Position numbers and translations under genes: made by a program. Positions 9,820 through 20,157 of a DNA stretch of 64,000 bases are shown here, piece by piece. A model generated the notes under the pieces. That model saw nothing but the letters and a program-made list of their open reading frames with translations. It searched no databases and was not told where the DNA came from. This stretch comes from Campylobacter concisus (GTDB lineage Bacteria; Campylobacterota; Campylobacteria; Campylobacterales; Campylobacteraceae), in the NCBI RefSeq assembly GCF_003049735.1, contig NZ_PIRM01000001.1:124001-188000 (forward strand), given 5' to 3'. How positions within the stretch are numbered: position 1 is the first letter of the stretch; every line of letters begins with the position of its first letter.

Positions 9820-9846
9820 TCATCACTCAAAAATAAAGAGTGCTAA
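9820..9846 (+). promoter_or_regulatory. CIRCE operator (HrcA binding site)
   Basis: The right arm is a perfect GAGTGCTAA and the left arm TCATCACTC matches 7 of 9 bases of TTAGCACTC, with exactly 9 bases between them. This is the inverted repeat bound by the heat-shock repressor HrcA. It sits between the -10 box and groES. No hrcA lies in the window. Confidence 0.9.
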
Positions 9847-9875
9847 AAAAGACAATTAAACCAAAAGGATGAACA

Positions 9876-10136
9876 ATGAACTTTCAACCATTAGGCAAGC
9901 GTGTTCTAGTCGAACGCGTAGAGGAGACAAAGACCACAGCTTCGGGCATTATTATACCTGATAACGCAAAAGAAAAACCTTTAAGCGGTGAGGTAAAAGC
10001 AGTTGGTGCTGAAGTAGAGGGCGTAAAAGTTGGTGATAAAGTTGTATTTGCAAAATACGGTGGCACTGAGATAAATTTAGATGATAAAACATATCTTGTT
10101 TTAAACATTGATGATGTTTTAGGTGTTTTAAAATAA
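9876..10136 (+). CDS. groES: GroES, 10-kDa co-chaperonin
   Basis: GroES caps the GroEL folding chamber. The 86-residue protein has the usual family length with [13 protein letters not shown], the mobile-loop region [15 protein letters not shown], and the C-terminal strand [15 protein letters not shown]. It is the first gene behind the CIRCE-controlled promoter, with AAAAGGATGAAC as ribosome site. groEL does not follow directly: another gene lies between. Confidence 0.98.
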   Translation: MNFQPLGKRVLVERVEETKTTASGIIIPDNAKEKPLSGEVKAVGAEVEGVKVGDKVVFAKYGGTEINLDDKTYLVLNIDDVLGVLK

Positions 10137-10144
10137 GGCTGCAG

Positions 10145-12110
<1,966 letters not shown>

Positions 12111-12119
12111 CAGCCCTTT

Positions 12120-12143
12120 TCGAGCTAGAGCCTTCTAGCTCGA
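12120..12143 (+). terminator. Terminator after groEL
   Basis: A perfect 10-bp stem, TCGAGCTAGA / TCTAGCTCGA with loop GCCT, starts ten bases after the groEL stop codon. It is followed by an AT-rich tail. Confidence 0.8.
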
Positions 12144-12243
12144 ATTTATATTTAAACTTTAACCTCACTAAATTTATAAAATTATTTACTCCTTTTTAAA
12201 TTTATTCTTGTATCATTTTGCTTTCTTTTATGGAGAATTTACA

Positions 12244-13611
12244 ATGAAATATGATGAAATTTTTAGAGAATATGACATCCGCGGTATTTTTGAAAAGGAC
12301 TTGACAGAAGATAGCGTCAAGGCTATAGGGCTTGCTTTGGGTAAGAAATTTAACGAATTTGGCGTGAAAACTTTAAGTGTTGGTTTTGATGCAAGGCTAA
12401 GTGCTAGCACGCTTTTTAGGTATCTGCTAAGTGGTCTAAACAAGGCTGGTGGCTTTAAAATTTATAACATCGGCTTGCTTCCAACTCCTGTTGGCTACTT
12501 TAGCGTTTATGCTGATTATTTTGACGCAAACATCATGATCACGGGCTCTCACAACCCAAAAGATTATAACGGCTTTAAGATCACTATCAAAAAAGATAGT
12601 TTTTTTGGCAAAGATCTGCAAATTTTAAAAGATAAGGTGAATGAGATAATCGCCTCTGGTGAGCAGATTGCAGACGATGAAAGCTGTGAGAAATTTAATA
12701 TCTTAGAAAAATACGTTGAGTTTTTTGTACAAGAATTTAGTGAGCTTAAAAATTTCAAAAAGCCCTTTGTTATTGACTGTGCAAATGGCGCTGTTGGCGT
12801 AAGCTTGGTGCCCATCGTCAAAGCACTTGGGCTAAATGCAAAAATTTTATATGAAGATCCAGACGGAAATTTCCCAAATCACCACCCAGATCCAAGTGAA
12901 AAAGAGAATTTAAAAGAGCTATTTTCGCTCATCGAAAAGAAAGAATTTGACCTTGGATTTGGCTTTGACGGAGATGGCGACAGGATCGCAGTTATAACGC
13001 CAAAAAGAGATATAAAAGGCGATGAGCTAGCCTATCTTTATGCTCTAAATATGAAACATCCAAAGGTACTTGGTGAGGTTAAATGCTCGCAAAACATGTA
13101 CGATGAGATCGCAAAGATCGGCGAAGTTTTCATGGGAAAAACAGGACACAGCAATATAAAAAAGATGATGAAAGAGCTAAATGTCGATCTTGCGGCTGAA
13201 GTTAGCGGTCATATCTTTTTTAAAGAGCGCTATTTTGGCTTTGACGACGCACTTTATGCGATGATGAGGGTGCTTGAGCTGGTTCACAAGGGTTTTGATC
13301 TTGATGGTGAGCTTGATAAGATGCCGCTTGTCTTTAGCACTGATGAGATCAAGGTAAAGACGACTGATGAGGCTAAATTTAAGATAGTTGCCAAGCTAAA
13401 AGAGTGCATAAAAAACGAGAGTTGCGACCTGCCAAAGATAAAAAATATCATTGATATTGATGGCATAAGGATTCAGTTTGAAAATGGCTGGGCACTGGTG
13501 CGCGCATCAAATACAACGCCAGTTATCGTCACTAGATTTGAAGCAAAGAGTAAGGAATTTTTAGAAGAGATCGAGCAAAAAGTGACAAATTTGCTTAAGA
13601 GCTTAATGTAA
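12244..13611 (+). CDS. Phosphomannomutase / phosphoglucomutase
   Basis: The enzyme interconverts hexose 6- and 1-phosphates (mannose or glucose), feeding nucleotide-sugar synthesis for surface glycans. The 455-residue protein starts YDEIFREYDIRGIF. The phosphoserine loop is ITGSHNPKDYNGFK, the Mg site is GFDGDGDR, the sugar-specificity stretch is EVSGHIFFKE, and the C-terminal phosphate-binding loop is RASNTTPVIVTRFEA. I chose ATG 12244 because of the GGAG 7-8 bases upstream and because family members start there. The ATG at 12208 would add an unconserved leader. Monocistronic, with terminators on both sides. Mannose versus glucose preference (AlgC- or ManB-type) cannot be read from sequence. 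Confidence 0.93.
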   Translation: MKYDEIFREYDIRGIFEKDLTEDSVKAIGLALGKKFNEFGVKTLSVGFDARLSASTLFRYLLSGLNKAGGFKIYNIGLLPTPVGYFSVYADYFDANIMITGSHNPKDYNGFKITIKKDSFFGKDLQILKDKVNEIIASGEQIADDESCEKFNILEKYVEFFVQEFSELKNFKKPFVIDCANGAVGVSLVPIVKALGLNAKILYEDPDGNFPNHHPDPSEKENLKELFSLIEKKEFDLGFGFDGDGDRIAVITPKRDIKGDELAYLYALNMKHPKVLGEVKCSQNMYDEIAKIGEVFMGKTGHSNIKKMMKELNVDLAAEVSGHIFFKERYFGFDDALYAMMRVLELVHKGFDLDGELDKMPLVFSTDEIKVKTTDEAKFKIVAKLKECIKNESCDLPKIKNIIDIDGIRIQFENGWALVRASNTTPVIVTRFEAKSKEFLEEIEQKVTNLLKSLM

Positions 13612-13619
13612 CCAATAAA

Positions 13620-13651
13620 AGCATTTTGGGTTAAATTTACTCCAAAATGCT
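13620..13651 (+). terminator. Terminator after the phosphohexomutase gene
   Basis: A 10-bp stem AGCATTTTGG / CCAAAATGCT with a 12-base loop begins 9 bases after the stop codon and is followed by CTTTAAAATTTTT. Confidence 0.75.
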
Positions 13652-13681
13652 CTTTAAAATTTTTGTTTAAACATTTAAAAA

Positions 13682-13967
13682 CTAAGTTGTATCTTTCTCA
13701 CCTAGCTTTCGTGGATTTTTTGGAAACTTTGCATACATACCATCCATCTAGAATTTAAATTTATAAAATAACATGCGGCTTAACTTTTTTGAACCTTCAT
13801 GTGGATAATGCAATTTAAATCCGCAAGTAGTCTATCTATAGCTCATTATTTTGCAAGGGGTCGTCTACTAGTTTGCTACTCAGGTATGTAAGATATCCGC
13901 CCTTTATGGATTTTATGCAGTGTAACCTACCGGCAAAAATTTTTACAAACGTATTTGTTAAATTTAA
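13682..13967 (-). pseudogene. Remnant of a decayed gene, family unknown
   Basis: This otherwise empty 390-bp stretch keeps protein-like runs on the reverse strand: first TFVKIFAGRLHCIKSIKGGY and further to DDPLQNNEL, ending in a stop, then a frame change. The last run, MDGMYAKFPKNPRKLGEKDTT in pieces, ends at a TAG at 13682-13684. No intact frame joins them, so I read it as an old, degraded gene. I do not recognise the family. It could also be chance coding-like sequence. Confidence 0.35.
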
Positions 13968-13977
13968 AAAAAGAGAG

Positions 13978-13999
13978 ATGGCGTAAAAATTTACGCCAT
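13978..13999 (-). terminator. Terminator after the amino-acid ABC transporter operon
   Basis: A perfect 10-bp stem ATGGCGTAAA / TTTACGCCAT with a 2-base loop sits just past the stop of the binding-protein gene. On the reverse strand it is followed by CTCTCTTTTTTT. Confidence 0.8.
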
Positions 14000-14005
14000 T
14001 AAATT

Positions 14006-14866
14006 TTAGAGTTTGCCACCTTCAACGACAAGTGATTCTGGATTTACGCTATCACCATAGATTGGTTTTAGTGTAGCATCATAGTCTTTGTGGAAGAAAT
14101 TTTCTTTTCCGAGCTCAATGATCTCATTGTTTAGCCAGTCAAGTAAAACTTTGTTACCTTTTTTAACAGCTGGTGCTATCACGTCCACATCACCAAGTGC
14201 CTCAACGCCTACAACAAAGCCTGGAGTTTCTTTCGCCCAGGCAAAAAGTAGTGCGTTATCATGTGCTAGTGCAGCACCTCTTTTATCAACCAAAGCCGCA
14301 AATGTTTCAGTATTTTGGTCGTATTTTGCAAGCTTAATGTCAGGATAATTTTTTGTAAAAAACGCGTCCGCAGTCGTGCCCTTATTTACGATTAGGGTTT
14401 TATCTTTTAGCTCATCGATGCTCTTTATCACTGCACCTTCAGGGCTTACGATGCCAAGCGAAACCTTCATGTATGGAAGCGCAAAATCAACAACTTGTGC
14501 GCGCTCAGGTGTCTTTGTAAAATTTGCAAGCGTAATATCTACTTTATCAGCTACTAAAACTTCAACTCTACCAGCAGCCTCGACTAGCTCAAATTTTACC
14601 TTGCTCTCATCGCCTAGTAGGTCTTTTGCGATACGTTTTGCAAAGTAAATATCATAGCCTTGGTTTTTGCCGTCTTTATCGACATAGCCAAATGGTGGTT
14701 TGTCGCTGAAAACGCCAATTCTTACAAATCCACGCTCTTTGATCTTTGCGATCGCATCAGCTTCGTTTGAAGCAGCTTTTGCCGTGTCGGCACCTTTGTC
14801 ATTACCACAACCCGTTAGAAAGACGGTAGCGATTAATGCTAATAAGAAAAATTTAAATTTTCTCAC
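14006..14866 (-). CDS. Amino-acid ABC transporter substrate-binding lipoprotein (CjaA/PEB1 type)
   Basis: The 286-residue protein has a lipoprotein signal ending FLTGC and then a type 3 solute-binding domain: RGFVRIGVFSDKPPFGYVDK, GYDIYFAKRIAKDLLG, VDITLANFTKTPERAQVVDF. This is the class that binds polar amino acids such as cysteine, aspartate or glutamate in Campylobacter (CjaA, PEB1). I chose GTG 14866 because AAGGAG lies 6 bases upstream and the signal peptide starts there; the ATG at 14926 would add 20 residues. It is the last gene of the run behind two permeases and the ATPase, after a 93-base gap that may carry its own signals. Exact ligand unknown. Confidence 0.9.
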   Translation of the reverse strand: MRKFKFFLLALIATVFLTGCGNDKGADTAKAASNEADAIAKIKERGFVRIGVFSDKPPFGYVDKDGKNQGYDIYFAKRIAKDLLGDESKVKFELVEAAGRVEVLVADKVDITLANFTKTPERAQVVDFALPYMKVSLGIVSPEGAVIKSIDELKDKTLIVNKGTTADAFFTKNYPDIKLAKYDQNTETFAALVDKRGAALAHDNALLFAWAKETPGFVVGVEALGDVDVIAPAVKKGNKVLLDWLNNEIIELGKENFFHKDYDATLKPIYGDSVNPESLVVEGGKL

Positions 14867-14959
14867 TCTTTCTCCTTGTAAAAAAGTTAAATAAATAAGA
14901 GCGTTAAAATTTCGCTCTAAACGCATTTTGAAAAAACGGCAAATTATCTCTTATTTTTT

Positions 14960-15697
14960 CTAAAACGAGAATAAATTTAGAAATTTCTTAGCGCGATCGC
15001 TCTTTGGGTTGGTAAAAAATTCCTCTGGTTTGCTGATCTCCACGATCGCCCCAGCATCCATAAATACGATCTTGTTTGCAACTGCTCTTGCAAAGCTCAT
15101 CTCGTGTGTGACTATTAGCATCGTCATGCCATCTTTGGCTAAATTTAGTATCACATCAAGCACTTCTCTAACGATCTCTGGATCAAGCGCAGCCGTAACC
15201 TCGTCAAATAGCATAATTTCAGGGTTTAAACAAAGGCTTCTTACTATTGCTATGCGCTGCTTTTGGCCGCCACTTAGCTCCTTTGGATAGGCAAATTTCT
15301 TATCAAGTAGCCCAACCTTGCTTAACCACATATCAGCGGTCTTTTCGGCCTCGACCCTATCTCTTTTTTGCACCTTTAAAGGCCCAAGAAGGACGTTGTC
15401 TATGACGTTCATATGATCAAACAGCTCATAGCTTTGAAAGACCATGCCGACTTTTTGGCGGATCCTTTGCCAATCATTAAATTTAGCATCAATTGCTTCA
15501 CCATCGATTATTATCTCACCGCTTGCGATACTCTCAAGGCCGTTTATGCACCTAAGAGTTGTGCTTTTGCCACAGCCTGATGGGCCAAGAAGCACGACCA
15601 CCTCACCACTTTTTACCTCTAAATTTATATCTTTTAAGGCGTGAAGCTCTCCATAAAATTTGTTTATTTTTTTAAGTTCTAATATGTTTTCGCTCAT
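14960..15697 (-). CDS. Amino-acid ABC transporter ATP-binding protein (GlnQ/PebC type)
   Basis: The ATPase energises uptake of a polar amino acid. The 245-residue protein carries Walker A LLGPSGCGKST, Q-loop VFQSYELFDH, ABC signature LSGGQKQR, Walker B EIMLFDEVTAALDP and the switch histidine in IVTHEM. These spellings are typical of the polar amino-acid importer class. It starts 1 base after the permease stop, so the genes are coupled. It works with the permeases at 15699-17007 and the lipoprotein at 14006-14866. Confidence 0.95.
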   Translation of the reverse strand: MSENILELKKINKFYGELHALKDINLEVKSGEVVVLLGPSGCGKSTTLRCINGLESIASGEIIIDGEAIDAKFNDWQRIRQKVGMVFQSYELFDHMNVIDNVLLGPLKVQKRDRVEAEKTADMWLSKVGLLDKKFAYPKELSGGQKQRIAIVRSLCLNPEIMLFDEVTAALDPEIVREVLDVILNLAKDGMTMLIVTHEMSFARAVANKIVFMDAGAIVEISKPEEFFTNPKSDRAKKFLNLFSF

Positions 15698-15698
15698 T

Positions 15699-16367
15699 TT
15701 AACTCCATTTTTCTTCTAGTTTTTTTGATAGTTTTGAGACTGGATAGCAGATCACAAAATATAAAAAGAATATGAGCGCGTATATCCAAAATGGTGCCAT
15801 AGGATTTGTAAATACATTTCGCTCGATGATCTGCTGACCGACCTTGACTACCTCTACAACGCCAATTAGCACGACGATAGAGGTCGTTTTTATCATACGG
15901 CTTAGTAAATTTACAGCCCCAGGCACTAGCCTTCTCGTGGCAAGTGGGATGATGACGTGAGAGTAAATTTGAAATTTACTAAGCCCAAGCGAGGCGGCTG
16001 ATTCAAATTGATGTTTTGGTATCGATGTTATTGCACCACGCACGATGTCCATCATTTCAAAAATTCCCCACAAGCTAAAGACGATGAGTGAGGCTGTAAA
16101 TGCTGAAATGTGAATATCAAACGCCTTACTAACACCAAAATAAAATAAAAATAGCCAAACGATCTGAGGCATTATACGAACGATTTCTAGGCAAATTTTT
16201 AAAATAAAATAGATAAATTTATTTTTCATGCTCATAAGTACGCCAAGCACTAAACCACCGATTATAGAGATAAATATAGAGATAAATGAAATTTCTGTGC
16301 TAACGACTAGACCGTCAAAGAGCCTTAGTAAATTTTGCGTATCAAATAATATACTAACTCCTTGCAT
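15699..16367 (-). CDS. Amino-acid ABC transporter permease 1
   Basis: The 222-residue inner-membrane protein has about five hydrophobic helices and the HisM/GlnP-type EAA loop ESAASLGLSKFQIYSHVIIPLA. This loop docks on the ATPase. It overlaps the upstream permease gene by 14 bases and abuts the ATPase gene. Together with the second permease it should form the heterodimeric channel for the amino acid delivered by the binding lipoprotein. Confidence 0.92.
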   Translation of the reverse strand: MQGVSILFDTQNLLRLFDGLVVSTEISFISIFISIIGGLVLGVLMSMKNKFIYFILKICLEIVRIMPQIVWLFLFYFGVSKAFDIHISAFTASLIVFSLWGIFEMMDIVRGAITSIPKHQFESAASLGLSKFQIYSHVIIPLATRRLVPGAVNLLSRMIKTTSIVVLIGVVEVVKVGQQIIERNVFTNPMAPFWIYALIFFLYFVICYPVSKLSKKLEEKWS

Positions 16368-17007
16368 TTCTCACCCTTTTTTCGACATAGCTAAGTACCA
16401 GCGAGACTGGCAAGATGATGATGAGATAGCTAATTACTAGCATAAAAAGTGCCTCATCTGTTTTGTAATAAAGCCCGATAAGATCCTTTGCGACGTAAAC
16501 TAGATCAGCAAGTGCCACGATACTAACGATGCTTGTTTCTTTTAGTAAAAAGATAATATTTGCACTAATGCTTGGCACCGCTACACTAAATGCTTGAGGC
16601 AAGATAACATATCTTAAGAGCTGATTTTTGCTAAGTGCGATGCTTAGTCCCGCTTCTATCTGTGACCTTCTCACCGCCTCAAAGCCAAGCCTAAAGCTCT
16701 CGCTCATATAGCTACCACCAAGAAAGCTAAGACCAGCGACCGCACAGGCAAAGCCACTCATTGACACTCCAAGCTTTGGCAAGCCATAATATAAAAAGAA
16801 AAGCTGTATAAGAAGTGGCGTATTTCTTGAGAGCTCGACGTAGCAGTCAATCACTTTTGATAGAAATTTTAGCTTGTAAAATTTTACAGCCATACAAAAA
16901 ATACCGATCAAAATAGAAAAAATGATCCCTAAAAAGGCGATCTCACAGGTAAGCACTCCGGCCTTAGCATAAAGCGGATAAAATTTCTCAATAAACTCAA
17001 AATCCAT
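16354..17007 (-). CDS. Amino-acid ABC transporter permease 2
   Basis: The 217-residue polytopic protein is of the same family as its neighbour. It has the EAA loop EAGLSIALSKNQLLRYVILPQA and the N-terminal region CEIAFLGIIFSILIG. It is the first gene of the four-gene reverse operon (permease, permease, ATPase, binding lipoprotein). The divergent spacer 17008-17117 should hold its promoter as well as that of the gene at 17118. Confidence 0.92.
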   Translation of the reverse strand: MDFEFIEKFYPLYAKAGVLTCEIAFLGIIFSILIGIFCMAVKFYKLKFLSKVIDCYVELSRNTPLLIQLFFLYYGLPKLGVSMSGFACAVAGLSFLGGSYMSESFRLGFEAVRRSQIEAGLSIALSKNQLLRYVILPQAFSVAVPSISANIIFLLKETSIVSIVALADLVYVAKDLIGLYYKTDEALFMLVISYLIIILPVSLVLSYVEKRVRNARS

Positions 17008-17117
17008 AAAACTTTAATCCAATCTGAAAAATGGAGTTATTTTATCTTATAATCATAAATTTAAAACTAATTAGATATGATCTTGCATTAAATTTAAGCT
17101 TGCAAAAAGGATAAAAT

Positions 17118-17363
17118 TTGATCGATCTTTTTCAGATCATCGGCTTTTTAGGGATGATTTGCATCGTGATGGGCTACTTTTTACTTCAGATCGGCCGCCT
17201 AAATAGCCTCGATCTAGCCTATCAGATAATAAATTTAGTAGGTGCGGTGCTACTTATAATCTCGCTTTTTGTGCACTTTAACCTCGGTTCATTTTTGATA
17301 GAGGTCTTTTGGATATTCATCACGATTTATGGAATTTATAAAATTTATAAGGAGAGAGCGTGA
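17118..17363 (+). CDS. Small membrane protein, CBU_0592-like
   Basis: The 81-residue protein is three hydrophobic helices (IIGFLGMICIVMGYFLLQI, IINLVGAVLLIISLFV, IEVFWIFITIYGIYKI) with a conserved LNSLDLAYQIINLVGA centre. That pattern is like the uncharacterised CBU_0592 family. The start is TTG 17118, with AAAAGG 7 bases upstream and no ATG in frame nearby. It overlaps aguA by 4 bases and so leads the agmatine operon. Its role there is unknown. Confidence 0.75.
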   Translation: MIDLFQIIGFLGMICIVMGYFLLQIGRLNSLDLAYQIINLVGAVLLIISLFVHFNLGSFLIEVFWIFITIYGIYKIYKERA

Positions 17364-18328
17364 GAGCTTACGCAGAGTGGGAAGAGCAGGAGCTTTTGTT
17401 TTTATCGCTGCCACATAGTAAGAGCGACTGGGAGCCCTATTTAGAGGAGATTTTGGCGAGCTATGAGGAGCTAGTGGCTGCTATTACGCCCTTTGAAAAG
17501 GTGGTACTAATCTGCCCAGATGAGACAAATTTTGCTAGGTTTAAGAAATTTAAAAATGTTGAGTTTGTAAAGCTTGATACTGATGATACTTGGATCAGAG
17601 ACTACGGCATGATCGATGTTTGCACCAAGGACGGCGTAAAGAGCTACGACTTTAAATTTAACGCTTGGGGCGGTAAATTTAAGAGCTCAAAAGATGATGC
17701 GATAAATTTGGAGCTAGCTAAAATTTACAAAACTAAGCTTGAGCCAGTTGATATGATACTAGAGGGTGGGAGTGTTGAGTTTAACGGAGATGGCGTACTT
17801 TTAACCACCTCAAAATGCTTGCTAAATGAAAATAGAAACAAATCGCTTAGCAAAGAGCAGATCGAAGAAAAACTAAAAAATTTATTTGGCTTAAAACGTA
17901 TCATCTGGCTTGAAAATGGCTTTATAAGAGGCGATGATACAGATAGTCACATCGACACTTTAGCGCGTTTTATCACGCCTGATACGATAGCTTACGCATC
18001 TTGCGAAGACAAGAGTGATGAGCACTTTGATGAGCTTAAAAAGATGGAGGATGAGCTTAAAAAAACTGGCTTTAAGCTACTTGCTCTGCCGCTTCCTAAG
18101 CCTAAATTTTATGAGGGCAAAAGGCTTGGCTGCACCTATGCAAATTTCATCTTTATAAATGGTGCCTTGATCGTGCCAGCATATAACGACGAAAACGATG
18201 AAAAGGTGCTAAATTTACTAGCCAAGGCACTGCCAGATAGAAAGATCATCGGTGTAAATTCGCTAGTTTTTGTGCGTCAAAATGGCTCGCTTCACTGCTC
18301 AAGCCAAAATAGATATAAAAGGTCTTAG
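17360..18328 (+). CDS. aguA: Agmatine deiminase
   Basis: The enzyme hydrolyses agmatine to N-carbamoylputrescine and ammonia, the first step of the arginine-derived route to putrescine. The 322-residue guanidine-modifying-fold protein shows the family landmarks: DDTWIRDYG, LEGGSVEFNGDG, GDDTDSHIDT with the catalytic His, and the C-terminal nucleophile Cys in GSLHCSSQN. GTG is the start codon, overlapping the upstream gene by 4 bases. It is linked with aguB two genes downstream; both are expected for a complete pathway. Confidence 0.95.
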   Translation: MRAYAEWEEQELLFLSLPHSKSDWEPYLEEILASYEELVAAITPFEKVVLICPDETNFARFKKFKNVEFVKLDTDDTWIRDYGMIDVCTKDGVKSYDFKFNAWGGKFKSSKDDAINLELAKIYKTKLEPVDMILEGGSVEFNGDGVLLTTSKCLLNENRNKSLSKEQIEEKLKNLFGLKRIIWLENGFIRGDDTDSHIDTLARFITPDTIAYASCEDKSDEHFDELKKMEDELKKTGFKLLALPLPKPKFYEGKRLGCTYANFIFINGALIVPAYNDENDEKVLNLLAKALPDRKIIGVNSLVFVRQNGSLHCSSQNRYKRS

Positions 18329-18330
18329 TC

Positions 18331-19257
18331 TTGTCAAGTCCGTTTGATTATGAGTTTAACCGTATAAATAAGCAGGAGTGCACTCAGGGCGAAAACAAGG
18401 CAGTTATCGCAGCTGGAGCTTGCGCCTTTTTGCTCGCACTTGTGAAATTTACAGCTGGGCTTTTTAGCGGCTCGGTCGCTGTGCTTGGCTCGGCGATTGA
18501 CTCGATGCTTGATTTTATAGTCTCGCTTTTAAATTTATTTGCGCTTAGAAAGTCAAGAAAACAAGCTGATGAGAGATTTAACTTTGGCTACACAAAGCTG
18601 GAGGCCTTGGCAGCGCTATTTGAGTGCGTCATCATCGTTGTGGCCGCTGGATATATTTTTTATGAGAGTATTAAAAAATTTAGCGAGCCAAATTTAGAGA
18701 TAGACCTTGGCTTAAGCCTTGGCGTGATGGTCTTTTCGGTCGTAGTAACGCTATGTTTGGTGCTATTTTTAAACCAAATTTCTAAAAAAAGTGGCAATCT
18801 TATCATAAAAGCAGACGCACTGCACTATAAGATCGACCTTTTTAGCAACCTTGCAGTCATTATTTCTCTTCTTATCATTAAATTTAGCGGATTTGTGATG
18901 ATAGATGCGATCTTTGGTATCGTGATAAGTGGCTACATCGCTCAAAGCGCTATAAGCCTTGGCAAAGACGCCCTTGGTATCTTGCTAGATCATGCAGCAA
19001 GTCCTGAGGTCACAGAGGGGATCATCAAGATGATAAAGGCAAAGCAGAGAATTTCAGACTTTCACTATCTAAACACAAGACAGAGCGCAAATACCATATT
19101 TTTAACGCTGCATTTAGTTTTTGACAAAGATATCTCGCTTTACGATGCACACGAGGTGGCCGACTCGCTTGAAGCTGAGATAAGAGAGAAATTTAGGGAT
19201 TATTCGTGGCAGATAACCACGCATTTAGACCCATATAACGACAAAGAAGGGAGATGA
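18331..19257 (+). CDS. Cation diffusion facilitator (FieF/CzcD-like metal exporter)
   Basis: The 308-residue protein has six predicted membrane helices and a cytoplasmic C-terminal domain. The two halves of the transport metal site are visible as DSMLD in helix 2 and HYKID in helix 5, the DD/HD arrangement seen in FieF. By family it exports Zn, Fe or Cd by proton exchange. Start TTG 18331 has AAAAGG 8 bases upstream and lies 2 bases after the aguA stop. The gene sits between aguA and aguB, an unexpected place for a metal exporter. The metal cannot be told from sequence. Confidence 0.9.
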   Translation: MSSPFDYEFNRINKQECTQGENKAVIAAGACAFLLALVKFTAGLFSGSVAVLGSAIDSMLDFIVSLLNLFALRKSRKQADERFNFGYTKLEALAALFECVIIVVAAGYIFYESIKKFSEPNLEIDLGLSLGVMVFSVVVTLCLVLFLNQISKKSGNLIIKADALHYKIDLFSNLAVIISLLIIKFSGFVMIDAIFGIVISGYIAQSAISLGKDALGILLDHAASPEVTEGIIKMIKAKQRISDFHYLNTRQSANTIFLTLHLVFDKDISLYDAHEVADSLEAEIREKFRDYSWQITTHLDPYNDKEGR

Positions 19258-19258
19258 G

Positions 19259-20131
19259 ATGAAAGTAGCACTACTTCAACAAGAATTTAAAGGGACAAAA
19301 GAGGCGACTATCGCAAAGACGCTTGAGCTAATCGCCGAGGCAAAAAAAGGTGGCGTTGATCTAGCTGTCTGCCAAGAGCTGCACCAGACGCAATACTTTT
19401 GCCAAAGCGAGGATACAAATTTCTTTGATCACGCAAACGACTGGCAAGAGGACGTCGCTTTTTGGGGCAAGGTAGCAAAAGAAAATGGCGTAGTTTTAGT
19501 CACTTCGCTTTTTGAAAAGAGGGCTAACGGACTTTATCACAACACCGCCTTTGTCTTCGAGCGTGACGGCAGCGTGGCTGGCAAATACCGAAAAATGCAC
19601 ATCCCTGATGATCCTGGATTTTACGAGAAATTTTACTTCACGCCTGGCGATATTGGCTTTGAGCCTATTGAAACCAGCCTTGGCAAGCTTGGTGTTTTGG
19701 TGTGTTGGGATCAGTGGTATCCAGAGGCAGCAAGGCTGATGGCGCTAAAAGGGGCAAAAATTCTCATCTATCCAACGGCTATTGGCTGGTTTGATGGCGA
19801 TAGTGATGATGAAAAATCAAGACAGCTTGAAGCGTGGGTGGCGGTGCAAAGAGGTCACAGCGTTGCAAATGGCCTGCCGGTTGTTGCGGTAAATCGTGTG
19901 GGCTTTGAAAAAGATGATAGCGGCGTGATGGATGGGATAAAATTTTGGGGAAATAGCTTTGTTTTTGGGCCACAAGGCGAGCAGCTTTTCCGCGCAAATA
20001 GCACAGATGAGCTTTGCAAGATCGTTGAGATAGACATGAAAAGAAGCGAAGAAGTGCGTAGAATTTGGCCATTTTTAAGAGACCGCAGGATCGATGCCTA
20101 CTCAAATATCACAAAGAGGTTTATCGACTAA
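19259..20131 (+). CDS. aguB: N-carbamoylputrescine amidase
   Basis: A nitrilase-superfamily amidase that splits N-carbamoylputrescine to putrescine, CO2 and ammonia, completing the pathway begun by AguA. The 290-residue protein shows the catalytic triad: Glu in CQELHQTQYF, Lys in YRKMHIPDDPGFYEKFYF, and Cys in LGVLVCWDQWYPEAAR. GGGAG precedes the ATG, which lies 1 base after the transporter stop. It is the last gene of the operon, followed by a terminator. Full family length. Confidence 0.95.
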   Translation: MKVALLQQEFKGTKEATIAKTLELIAEAKKGGVDLAVCQELHQTQYFCQSEDTNFFDHANDWQEDVAFWGKVAKENGVVLVTSLFEKRANGLYHNTAFVFERDGSVAGKYRKMHIPDDPGFYEKFYFTPGDIGFEPIETSLGKLGVLVCWDQWYPEAARLMALKGAKILIYPTAIGWFDGDSDDEKSRQLEAWVAVQRGHSVANGLPVVAVNRVGFEKDDSGVMDGIKFWGNSFVFGPQGEQLFRANSTDELCKIVEIDMKRSEEVRRIWPFLRDRRIDAYSNITKRFID

Positions 20132-20135
20132 ATTT

Positions 20136-20156
20136 AGAGCTAGAAATTCTAGCTCT
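20136..20156. terminator. Bidirectional terminator between aguB and the pst genes
   Basis: A 9-bp stem AGAGCTAGA / TCTAGCTCT with a 3-base loop lies between the convergent stop codons. It has T-runs on the forward side and A-runs (T on the other strand) before it. Confidence 0.75.
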
Positions 20157-20157
20157 T

